Of a DNA stretch of 64,000 nucleotides, positions 1 to 6,635 are shown in pieces. The stretch comes from Mesorhizobium sp. (GTDB lineage: Bacteria > Pseudomonadota > Alphaproteobacteria > Rhizobiales > Rhizobiaceae): assembly GCA_004020645.1 (NCBI GenBank), contig SAQL01000021.1:62001-126000 (forward strand). Direction: 5' to 3'. A model generated the notes under the pieces. It saw only the letters and a program-made list of their open reading frames with translations. It did not search any database and was not told where the DNA came from. The position numbers and the translations under genes are program-made. Numbering within the stretch: the stretch's first letter is position 1; every line of letters starts with the position of its first letter.

Positions 1-209
1 GCGGTCAGCAGTGCTGTTTTCGACCGAAAATGCCGGAATGGCGCGCCGGGCGAAACGCCGGCACGCTTTGCGGCCTCGCGCACGGACACATGCTCTGCTC
101 CGCGCTCTTCGATGATCTCCACGGTTGCAGCGATCAAAGCCTCAACCAGATTGCCGTGATGATAGCGCTTGGGGTTGGCGGCGTCGCCGGAATCCGTGGG
201 GCTGGTCAT
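1..209 (-). CDS. TetR/AcrR-family transcriptional regulator, N-terminal part only
   Basis: The 69 visible residues start at an ATG whose complement is at 207-209 and run off the left edge. They contain the typical TetR helix-turn-helix: a short polar leader with YHHGNL, a helix LIAATVEIIEERG, then VSVREAAKRAGVSPGAPFRHF as turn and recognition helix, followed by the family's KTALL segment. The ligand-binding C-terminal domain lies outside the window. The gene is divergent from the small secreted protein at 309-755, and the space between them carries two near-identical 17-bp palindromes (235-251 and 275-291) that look like its operators. By family knowledge it should be a repressor released by a small ligand; the ligand cannot be told from what is visible. 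Confidence 0.85.
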   Translation of the reverse strand, partial: MTSPTDSGDAANPKRYHHGNLVEALIAATVEIIEERGAEHVSVREAAKRAGVSPGAPFRHFRSKTALLT

Positions 210-234
210 GCCTGCCCAATAGCACGAGTCAAAA

Positions 235-291
235 TGTAATCACCGATTATTTTCTTGTGCTCGCGCGATTCATATGTAATCGGTGATTACA
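235..291. promoter_or_regulatory. Pair of palindromic operators for the adjacent TetR regulator
   Basis: Two copies of the same interrupted palindrome, TGTAATC-NNN-GATTACA, occupy 235-251 (last two bases diverge) and 275-291 (perfect arms). They are 40 bp apart start to start and fill the divergent space between the TetR gene (start 209) and the secreted-protein gene (start 309). The position and symmetry fit TetR dimer sites controlling both genes. Binding itself is inference. Confidence 0.75.
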
Positions 292-308
292 CTTCAACGG
301 AGGTAACC

Positions 309-755
309 ATGCTTCGCATCATCGCAACGTCTGCCCTCGCTTTCTCCTTATCGTCGCTCGGGTCTGCCCAGGCCGAAGATCAGCCAACCCTGCAAATCGT
401 CTGGCCGGCGGCCGGTTCGGTCATCGAACTCAGCAATGACCCAGAGAAGGCCATAGGCGTCGTCGTCAGCAGCAACTTCACGCTGTTGCCAGCGGGTGAA
501 TGCGACGGCGTCAGCCAATGCGGCCACGTGCATATGAAGATCGATCCTGCCGGAGATACCTGCAACATCCCCGGCAAGCCGTACAACAGCATGAACAGCG
601 ACTTTGGCGGCGATCTTATCAAGGCTCGTTTTGGCCATTGTCCGGATGCCGCCGGCAAGCATGTGATCGGCGTGCTACTTGCCGATGATCATCACAAGCC
701 CATTCTTGTGGACGGCAAACCCGTTACTGCTCTGGTGACGGTGACGACGAAATAA
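309..755 (+). CDS. Small secreted protein of unknown function, TetR-linked
   Basis: This 148-residue protein begins at ATG 309, seven bases after a good GGAGGT ribosome site (299-304). An upstream in-frame start at 255 is less likely because it would precede the signal peptide and overlap the operator. Residues 1-22 form a signal peptide ending SAQA, so the mature protein is periplasmic or secreted. The mature part has histidine-rich motifs GHVHMKID (72-79) and DDHHKP (126-131) and four cysteines (65, 71, 86, 111). The overall pattern resembles small periplasmic domains of the DUF4399 kind, with HxH followed later by a G-K-H strand, but I am not certain of this. A metal-related role is a guess from the histidines. 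Its expression is probably controlled by the divergent TetR protein. Confidence 0.8.
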   Translation: MLRIIATSALAFSLSSLGSAQAEDQPTLQIVWPAAGSVIELSNDPEKAIGVVVSSNFTLLPAGECDGVSQCGHVHMKIDPAGDTCNIPGKPYNSMNSDFGGDLIKARFGHCPDAAGKHVIGVLLADDHHKPILVDGKPVTALVTVTTK

Positions 756-826
756 TGCATGTCGCGCAAAAGCATGCCCTCGGGCTTGAACCGAGGGTGT
801 GCAGCGGTTTTGCGTTAACGACATGC
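756..826. repeat. Dispersed palindromic repeat, family A (GCATGTCG...CGACATGC)
   Basis: The outer arms GCATGTCG (758-765) and CGACATGC (819-826) are exact complements, with CAAAA/TTTTG just inside and an inner 7-bp hairpin CCCTCGG/CCGAGGG at 777-797. Related copies lie at 11932-11972, 40069-40114 and 46745-46800. It sits just after the stop of the secreted-protein gene and could also act as a transcription barrier. The rest of the space to 955 shows no further signal. Confidence 0.65.
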
Positions 827-955
827 GTCGCATGAGGCCGGTCAAATGCGACGCGCTATAGCGCGGGTCGGGCGGCACTCAGCCTGAATTCGAGGCGGAG
901 ATTTCTGATACGGCCTGCTGATGAGAGATTTCGGCCGGGTTTGGTCGGCCGGCGA

Positions 956-1567
956 TCACGACATGGTGTCGAGCTTGCGCTGCATGGCGGCGATCTGCTC
1001 CTTCAGTTCCTGAAGGTCGTCGGGTTTTTCCGACGTCTCTTTCCTGGCCTGCTCCGCCGGCGCTGCGGAAGAGCTGTTCGAGCCTGCGGGTGGGAAGGGC
1101 GTGAACAGGCGCATGGCGTTCTGGAACATCTCCATATTGCGGCGCGTCTGCTCTTCCAGCGCCTTGATCGGCGTGGCGATCTTCATCATGTCCAGCGGCG
1201 ACTTGCCCAACGCACCCTTCATCTGCTCGCGGAAGCGTTCCTGTTCCTTTGAGAAGGCGATCATCGACTGTTCGAGGAAGCTCGGCACAATCATCTGCAT
1301 CTGGTCGCCGTAGAAGGCGATCAACTGGCGCAGGAAGGGAATCGGCAGCATGTTCTGCCCCTCCTTGTTCTCCAGTTCAAAGATGATCTGGGTCAGCACC
1401 GGATGGGTGATGTCGTCGCCGGTCTTGGCGTCCTGGACGGTGAACTCCTCGCCCTTCTTGACCATTTCGGCAAGGTCCTCGAGCGTCACATACGTGCTGG
1501 TGCCGGTGTTGTAGAGGCGGCGATTGGCATATTTCTTGATAATAATCGGTTCGTCTTTCGCGGCCAT
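956..1567 (-). CDS. phaR: Polyhydroxyalkanoate synthesis repressor PhaR
   Basis: The 203-residue protein starts at the ATG complementary to 1565-1567, because GGGAGG lies six bases upstream of it on the minus strand; the longer reading frame to 1804 has no ribosome site. Residues 7-30 (IIIKKYANRRLYNTGTSTYVTL, here in part) are the diagnostic PHB/PHA accumulation-regulator DNA-binding domain, followed by the second conserved domain with FYGDQMQMIVPSFLEQSM. The C-terminus is Pro/Ser-rich and then predicted coiled coil. In the family, PhaR represses phasin and its own gene and binds PHB granules, linking polymer level to expression. It is divergent from phaA-phaB, matching its role in regulating carbon storage. 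Confidence 0.95.
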   Translation of the reverse strand: MAAKDEPIIIKKYANRRLYNTGTSTYVTLEDLAEMVKKGEEFTVQDAKTGDDITHPVLTQIIFELENKEGQNMLPIPFLRQLIAFYGDQMQMIVPSFLEQSMIAFSKEQERFREQMKGALGKSPLDMMKIATPIKALEEQTRRNMEMFQNAMRLFTPFPPAGSNSSSAAPAEQARKETSEKPDDLQELKEQIAAMQRKLDTMS

Positions 1568-1708
1568 CAGCATCCTCCCGGGACACCGGCGCACTTGAGT
1601 AAGCTGCCGGTAACGATTGCGCCTTTTCAAGGATATGCGCAAAAGCGTCACAATTCCAAGCGGTTTGTGCAGTGCGGGATAAATTAATGCTGCATGGCGG
1701 CCCAAATA

Positions 1709-1720
1709 TGCTGCGCAGCA
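1709..1720. promoter_or_regulatory. Candidate PhaR operator in the phaR-phaA divergent region
   Basis: A perfect 12-bp palindrome TGCTGCGCAGCA lies midway in the 299-bp space between the phaR and phaA starts, flanked by further TGC/GCA words (1688-1694, 1721-1726). PhaR of Paracoccus is known to bind TGC-rich dyads of the CTGC-N3-GCAG kind. The match is suggestive only. No clear -35/-10 pair was assigned in this space. Confidence 0.4.
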
Positions 1721-1866
1721 ATGCGCCAGATTGTTTCCACGATCGCGAGCAACCTGCTTGCGGCGCATGGCCGGCATGCTCATTTCCGGTTTGACTTGGA
1801 TCATTGAAAGGGCAAGAAAAGCCCTGACGATACCAAAACTCGATACCTCGAAGTCTGGAGAAGAAC

Positions 1867-3045
1867 ATGTCCGCTGCCATCGTTGTCGCCAGTGCGGCGC
1901 GCACGCCCGTCGGTTCCTTCAACGGCGCCTTTGCCGCCATCCCGGCGCATGAGCTTGGTGCCGTGGTCATAAAGGAACTGCTGTCTCGCGCCGGTGTCGA
2001 GCCGACGGAGGTCGACGAGGTCATCCTCGGCCAGGTGCTGACCGCGGCTCAGGGCCAGAACCCCGCCCGCCAGGCATCTATCAATGCCGGCCTGCCAAAG
2101 GAAACCACCGCCTGGGGCCTCAATCAGGTTTGCGGCTCAGGTCTGCGCGCTATTGCTCTCGGTATGCAGCAGATCGCCGCCGGCGACGCCAAGGTGATCG
2201 TCGCCGGCGGGCAGGAATCGATGTCGCTGGCCCCGCACGCTCAACACCTGCGTGCCGGCGTCAAGATGGGCGACTACAAGATGATCGACACCATGATCAA
2301 GGACGGGCTTTGGGATGCCTTCAATGGGTATCACATGGGCAACACCGCCGAAAACGTCGCTCGCCAGTTCCAGATTACCCGCGAGGACCAGGACCGGCTC
2401 GCATTGGCCTCCCAGAACAAGGCAGAGGCCGCGCAGAAGGCCGGCAAATTCAAAGATGAGATCGTGGCTTTCACCGTCAAGGGCAAGAAGGGCGACACGA
2501 CAGTCGACCAGGACGAATATATCCGCCACGGCGCCACGATCGACGCCATGACCAAGCTGAGACCGGCCTTCGACAAGGACGGCACGGTGACCGCTGCCAA
2601 TGCCTCCGGCATCAATGACGGCGCCGCCGCCGTGCTGCTGATGACTGAGGCGGAAGCCGCAAAGCGCGGCATCACGCCGCTGGCGCGCATCGTGTCCTGG
2701 GCGACCGCTGGCGTCGATCCGCAGATCATGGGCACCGGGCCTATTCCCGCCTCGCGCAAGGCGCTGGCCAAGGCCGGCTGGTCGGTCGGCGATCTCGACC
2801 TGGTCGAGGCCAACGAGGCCTTCGCCGCCCAGGCCTGCGCCGTCAACAAGGACATGGGCTGGGATCCGTCCATCGTCAACGTCAACGGCGGCGCCATCGC
2901 CATCGGCCATCCGATCGGCGCCTCCGGTGCCCGCATCTTCAACACGCTGGTTTACGAGATGCGCCGCAGAAGTGCCAAGAAGGGCCTCGCCACGCTGTGC
3001 ATCGGCGGCGGCATGGGCGTCGCCATGTGCGTGGAAGCACTATGA
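1867..3045 (+). CDS. phaA: Acetyl-CoA acetyltransferase (beta-ketothiolase)
   Basis: This 392-residue thiolase condenses two acetyl-CoA to acetoacetyl-CoA, the first step of polyhydroxybutyrate synthesis. The acylated cysteine is Cys89 in NQVCGSGLRA, the catalytic histidine is in GGAIAIGHPIGASGAR near residue 350, and the second cysteine is in LCIGGGMG near the C-terminus. Length and residue placement match the biosynthetic thiolase family exactly. The start ATG at 1867 follows a GGAGAAG ribosome site. phaB follows 174 bp downstream on the same strand, separated by a palindromic repeat (3076-3127), so the two probably form one unit. Divergent phaR is the likely regulator. Confidence 0.97.
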   Translation: MSAAIVVASAARTPVGSFNGAFAAIPAHELGAVVIKELLSRAGVEPTEVDEVILGQVLTAAQGQNPARQASINAGLPKETTAWGLNQVCGSGLRAIALGMQQIAAGDAKVIVAGGQESMSLAPHAQHLRAGVKMGDYKMIDTMIKDGLWDAFNGYHMGNTAENVARQFQITREDQDRLALASQNKAEAAQKAGKFKDEIVAFTVKGKKGDTTVDQDEYIRHGATIDAMTKLRPAFDKDGTVTAANASGINDGAAAVLLMTEAEAAKRGITPLARIVSWATAGVDPQIMGTGPIPASRKALAKAGWSVGDLDLVEANEAFAAQACAVNKDMGWDPSIVNVNGGAIAIGHPIGASGARIFNTLVYEMRRRSAKKGLATLCIGGGMGVAMCVEAL

Positions 3046-3075
3046 AGACAGACTACAGCGCCGGGCGTCTTTTTG

Positions 3076-3127
3076 GGCGCATGATCCTTTTTCGAAAATC
3101 GATTTCGATTTTCGGGGTTCATGCGCC
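3076..3127. repeat. Dispersed palindromic repeat, family B (GCATGATC type)
   Basis: Between phaA and phaB lies a palindrome with outer arms GGCGCATGATCC / GGTTCATGCGCC and an inner hairpin CGAAAATCG-ATTT-CGATTTTC. Similar elements are at 17077-17118, 27151-27197 and 58634-58679. In an operon such a hairpin could tune the ratio of upstream to downstream message; that is inference. Confidence 0.7.
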
Positions 3128-3219
3128 AGCCAAGCCATGAAATAGTCGGTGGGGAACGGGTTCAATCGCCGTTAGAGCGTTCAGCGCCCGCCACTCACGA
3201 ATTAAAAAGGGAGGAAACC

Positions 3220-3945
3220 ATGACAAAGGTAGCACTCGTCACCGGCGGGTCGCGCGGTATCGGCGCTGCGATTTCGATCGGCCTGAAAAACGCCGGCTAT
3301 CATGTTGCCGCGAACTACGCCGGCAATGACGAAGCGGCGCAGAAATTCAAGGCTGAGACCGGCATCCCGGTCTACAAATGGTCGGTGGCCGACTACGATG
3401 CCTGCGCCGCCGGCATCAAACAGATCGAGGCCGATCTCGGCCCGGTTTCCGTTCTGGTGAACAATGCCGGGATCACCCGCGACGCCATGTTCCACAAGAT
3501 GACGCGCGAGCAATGGAAAGAGGTCGTCGACACCAATCTTTCCGGCGTCTTCAACATGACGCACCCGCTGTGGGGTGGCATGCGCGACCGCAAGTTCGGC
3601 CGCGTCATCACCATCTCCTCGATCAATGGCCAGAAGGGTCAGACCGGCCAGGTCAATTATTCGGCGTCGAAGGCCGGCGACATCGGCTTCACCAAGGCGC
3701 TCGCCCAGGAAGGGGCGCGGGCCGGCATCACCGTCAATGTCATCTGCCCCGGCTACATCGCCACCGAAATGGTCAGGGCGATGGACGAGAAGGTGCTCAA
3801 CGAGCGCGTCATCCCGCAGATCCCGGTCGGCCGCCTCGGCGAGCCGGAAGAGATCGCACGCTGCGTCGTCTTCCTCGCTTCCGACGATGCCGGTTTCATC
3901 ACCGGCTCGACGATCTCCGCCAATGGCGGCCAGTACATCACCTGA
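3220..3945 (+). CDS. phaB: Acetoacetyl-CoA reductase (NADPH)
   Basis: The 241-residue short-chain dehydrogenase reduces acetoacetyl-CoA to (R)-3-hydroxybutyryl-CoA, the monomer for PHB synthase. I use ATG 3220 rather than an upstream in-frame start because GGGAGG sits just before it and the family begins MTKVALVTGG. The nucleotide-binding motif is VTGGSRGIG (7-15), the structural motif NNAG is at 81-84, and the catalytic Ser/Tyr/Lys are around 134, Tyr147 and Lys151 (YSASK). The C-terminal pattern FLASDDAGFITGSTISANGGQ is typical of the family. It lies downstream of phaA. No phaC synthase gene is present in the window. Confidence 0.96.
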   Translation: MTKVALVTGGSRGIGAAISIGLKNAGYHVAANYAGNDEAAQKFKAETGIPVYKWSVADYDACAAGIKQIEADLGPVSVLVNNAGITRDAMFHKMTREQWKEVVDTNLSGVFNMTHPLWGGMRDRKFGRVITISSINGQKGQTGQVNYSASKAGDIGFTKALAQEGARAGITVNVICPGYIATEMVRAMDEKVLNERVIPQIPVGRLGEPEEIARCVVFLASDDAGFITGSTISANGGQYIT

Positions 3946-4033
3946 GGCGGCGGCCCATGGCCGGTAACTGATGTACCGGCCCCAACGCCCACGCGGCCAA
4001 GACGGAGGGCTGAGAGCCGCACAATCGCGGCTG

Positions 4034-5278
4034 TCAGGCAACAAGCTTCAGCCCTGGTTCGGCTGCAGGCTTGGTCTGGGCGATCGGCTCGCGCGAAGGT
4101 GCCGGCAGGCGGGCAAGCGGCGCCCGGCTGAGGCCTGATAGTTTCAAGGCGATACGACGCTTCGGGAATGGATTGAGGTTCAGCACCGAAAGCACGAGAT
4201 TGCGGACGAACCGTTTCACCGCACTGCGGGTAAGCGCCATGTCGGTCATCGTGCCCGCCAGTTCAAGCACCTCTTGGGCCGCCGGGCGTCGCAGCGTTTC
4301 GTAGACGTCGAGGTCGGCTGCCGGGCGCACGCCGTTCACCACGTCGCCAAGCAACTGGCCAAGCACAACCGCGTCGATGATGCCGGTGTTCATGCCTTGC
4401 CCTCCCGCCGGGCTGTGCACGTGCGCGGCATCACCCATGAGGAACAATCGGTCCTTGCGGTACGAGCGGACCAGGCGGTGATGCACACGAAAACGCGAGC
4501 TCCACGACAGGTCGAGCACCCGGGTTCTTTTCTTGGTCGGTCCGCGGCTGTCGAACAGCGCCTGGATGTCGGCGATCTCGGGCTTTTCCGGTGCGTCATC
4601 CATTGTCGCGACGACCCGGTACGATCCGTCCGGAAGCGGCGCCACCACCACCAGCCCGGCCGGTGCAAAGAACAGCGATACTTCCGTCGGGCCAACCGGC
4701 CAGTCGAGACGAACATCGGCGAGTACGAACGAAGCGTCATAGGCCGCGCCGTCGAACTCGATGCCGGTCGACCTGCGTACCAGGCTTTGCATGCCGTCGG
4801 CACCAACGACATAGCGTGCCGATATCAGTTTCTCGCGGCCGTTCTCGACCACCGTCACGCGCGCGCCGTCAGCATCCTGAACGACCGCCTTGGCCTCGAC
4901 CATGCGGTGAATCACACCGCCCAGGGCGGCGATCCTTTCAGCGAACACCTGCTCGGTCAGGTTCTGAGGCAGCATCATCAGATAAGGATGCTTCGACGGA
5001 AGCTTGCTGAAATCGAGCTTGAGCAGCGCCCGATTGCGGTCGCGGATGGCGAAATTCTGCAGCGCCAGGGCGAGTTCGCTCAGCCGCTGCGTAACGCCGA
5101 GAGGCTCCAGCGTTTCCAGCGTCTGCGCGTGGATAACGCCAGCCCGCGAGGTCTGAAGGCCCTGCGCCAGCCTATCGATCAGAACATGATCGACACCGGC
5201 CTGGCGCAGCACGATGGACAGCGCCATGCCGGTCGGGCCGGCGCCGATGATCAGGACTTCCGTTGTATGGGGCAGCAT
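4034..5278 (-). CDS. FAD-dependent monooxygenase, PHBH/PheA-type flavoprotein
   Basis: This 414-residue protein has the three group A flavin monooxygenase motifs: dinucleotide-binding GAGPTG (12-17), the DG motif VVGADGMQSLVR (157-168) and the GD motif GDAAHVHSPAGGQGMN (282-297). By family knowledge it hydroxylates or epoxidises an aromatic or polyketide-like substrate using NAD(P)H and O2; the substrate is not visible. The start at ATG 5278 follows GAGAGAAGAA. A longer reading frame to 5362 would cross the operators and is rejected. The gene is divergent from the TetR regulator at 5352-5945, and two matching palindromes between them suggest substrate-induced expression, as for a detoxification or catabolic enzyme. 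No partner reductase is next to it, in line with a single-component enzyme. Confidence 0.9.
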   Translation of the reverse strand: MLPHTTEVLIIGAGPTGMALSIVLRQAGVDHVLIDRLAQGLQTSRAGVIHAQTLETLEPLGVTQRLSELALALQNFAIRDRNRALLKLDFSKLPSKHPYLMMLPQNLTEQVFAERIAALGGVIHRMVEAKAVVQDADGARVTVVENGREKLISARYVVGADGMQSLVRRSTGIEFDGAAYDASFVLADVRLDWPVGPTEVSLFFAPAGLVVVAPLPDGSYRVVATMDDAPEKPEIADIQALFDSRGPTKKRTRVLDLSWSSRFRVHHRLVRSYRKDRLFLMGDAAHVHSPAGGQGMNTGIIDAVVLGQLLGDVVNGVRPAADLDVYETLRRPAAQEVLELAGTMTDMALTRSAVKRFVRNLVLSVLNLNPFPKRRIALKLSGLSRAPLARLPAPSREPIAQTKPAAEPGLKLVA

Positions 5279-5293
5279 TTCTTCTCTCGATTT

Positions 5294-5349
5294 GCCAACA
5301 GTCGTTGACTTTCTAACCGAACCTATTGCATTTGTCAACGGGCGTTGGC
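5294..5349. promoter_or_regulatory. Pair of palindromic operators between monooxygenase and TetR genes
   Basis: Site 1 (5294-5309) is GCCAAC-AGTC-GTTGAC and site 2 (5334-5349) is GTCAAC-GGGC-GTTGGC. Each is an imperfect palindrome and each is close to the reverse complement of the other. They are 40 bp apart start to start in the 73-bp divergent space, next to both start codons, as expected for autoregulation and repression of the monooxygenase by the TetR protein. Confidence 0.75.
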
Positions 5350-5351
5350 AT

Positions 5352-5945
5352 ATGAATTTCATGACCGAGAATCAGCCGAAGAAACCCAGCAAGTCGGACC
5401 GCACGCGTGCCCAGATCCTCGAGGCCGCGAGGCTCCTGTTCGCCGAGCACGGCTATGACGGCGCCTCCATCCGCGACGTCGCGGCGCATGCCTCGATCGA
5501 TCCGGCCATGGTGATCCGCTATTTCCGCAGCAAGGACGAGCTGTTCGCCAGGGCGGCGGTCGTCGACCTGCAATTGCCGGCACTGCGGGCGATCGACCGA
5601 AACACCATCGGTGAAACGCTGATCAGGCGTTTTCTCGAAATCTGGGAGGGCGCGGCCAGCGGTCCTGGCATGGCAATTCTGCTGCGTTCGGCGACGTCGA
5701 ACGAATTCGCCGCCGAAAAGCTGCGTGACGTATTTGGCAACCAGGTCAGGCCGGTGGTTGCGACGGTCGCTGATCCCGCCGACGCGGGTCGACGTGCCGG
5801 GCTCGTTTCGAGCCAGTTGCTTGGTTTGGCGATGTGCCGATACCTGCTGCGGCTTCCGCCCGTCGTCGCCCTGTCCCACGATGAAATCATTCAGAACGTC
5901 GGCCCTACTTTGCAGCGCTATGCCGTGGGAGAGGACGTTTCTTGA
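5352..5945 (+). CDS. TetR/AcrR-family transcriptional regulator
   Basis: The protein is 197 residues from ATG 5352, or 194 from ATG 5361. The N-terminal helix-turn-helix is clear: RTRAQILEAARLLFAEHGYDGASIRDVAAHASIDPAMVIRYF (written here as its key parts RTRAQILEAA, ASIRDVAAHA and MVIRYFRSKDELF). The C-terminal half (about 65-190) has the alpha-helical ligand-binding and dimer domain, including SQLLGLAMCRYLLRLPPV, similar to the tetracyclin-repressor-like C-terminal type. It is divergent from the FAD monooxygenase and shares the twin operators at 5294-5349. It is most likely a local repressor responding to the monooxygenase substrate. Reading frames extending upstream to 5214 would overlap the monooxygenase gene and are not used. 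Confidence 0.9.
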   Translation: MNFMTENQPKKPSKSDRTRAQILEAARLLFAEHGYDGASIRDVAAHASIDPAMVIRYFRSKDELFARAAVVDLQLPALRAIDRNTIGETLIRRFLEIWEGAASGPGMAILLRSATSNEFAAEKLRDVFGNQVRPVVATVADPADAGRRAGLVSSQLLGLAMCRYLLRLPPVVALSHDEIIQNVGPTLQRYAVGEDVS

Positions 5946-6635
5946 ACCTGCCATTCAGCATTGTTGGCCGAGACTGGTCCTCGTGCGCGACTGCGCCGAC
6001 CGACGGACGTGACACCGATTTGCGCCGAAGCGGCACGCAAAGGTTAACGGCGGCCGCACGGCCTGTGCAAAACCCTGTTCACCGCCTGTGGATAATAGGT
6101 GGAAAACCTGTTCACGACACAACATATTGGGGTGAACAAAACGGGAAATATTCGCCAGCGCTGATTCGTCGCCGTTTCGTTCCGGCTTTGACCGGAAGGT
6201 TAACGGCAAAGGTCGAAAAAATCCCTCAAACCGTTAAGGCGCGTCAGGAAAGATCAATAGTTTCATAATGTTGGGTGCCGCCTGCCGGCATGCGCCGATC
6301 GTTCATCGGCAAATGTTAACGACGACGTCCGCCCTGCATGAATCGGGCCAGTTCGGCGATTCAGCATGTGGTGAGACTTGCCGGCAAAAAACCCAGATGT
6401 AGCCGTGAACAAAACCTGAATCAGCAAGAGTCAGCGATTCGTAGCTGATTCGTTCCAGACTCGTTCCAACTGTTAAATCAGGACCGGTTGACAACACCGG
6501 ACGAGAGCCTTCAAGCTGCCGTCGGAACATTCCGCTTTCGCTTCGCGCCCGAAATCCCTATGTGTCGCTTGTCATACGCGCCACCGCGGGGCGCGCTCCC
6601 GACAACGCGAGGCAGAGAGCCTTATTCCCAGGTCG
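5946..6635. other. 690-bp gene-free region with DnaA-box match and clustered GANTC sites
   Basis: No credible reading frame is seen. A perfect DnaA-box match TGTGGATAA lies at 6087-6095, with a relaxed one TGTGCAAAA at 6064-6072. The word GTGAACA or its complement occurs at 6076-6082, 6109-6115, 6132-6138 and 6405-6411, and GTTAAC occurs at 6043, 6199 and 6315. Eight CcrM-type GANTC sites lie in 300 bp: 6163, 6340, 6358, and a tight run at 6418, 6428, 6436, 6447 and 6458. It precedes the SUV3-like helicase gene. It could be a methylation-responsive promoter/leader or part of a replication origin; neither is proved. Confidence 0.6.

Noticed and set aside
5946..6635. Confident call of chromosomal origin of replication
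   Set aside because: Only one perfect DnaA-box is present and hemE, the usual neighbour of rhizobial origins, is not in the window. Kept as a hypothesis only.
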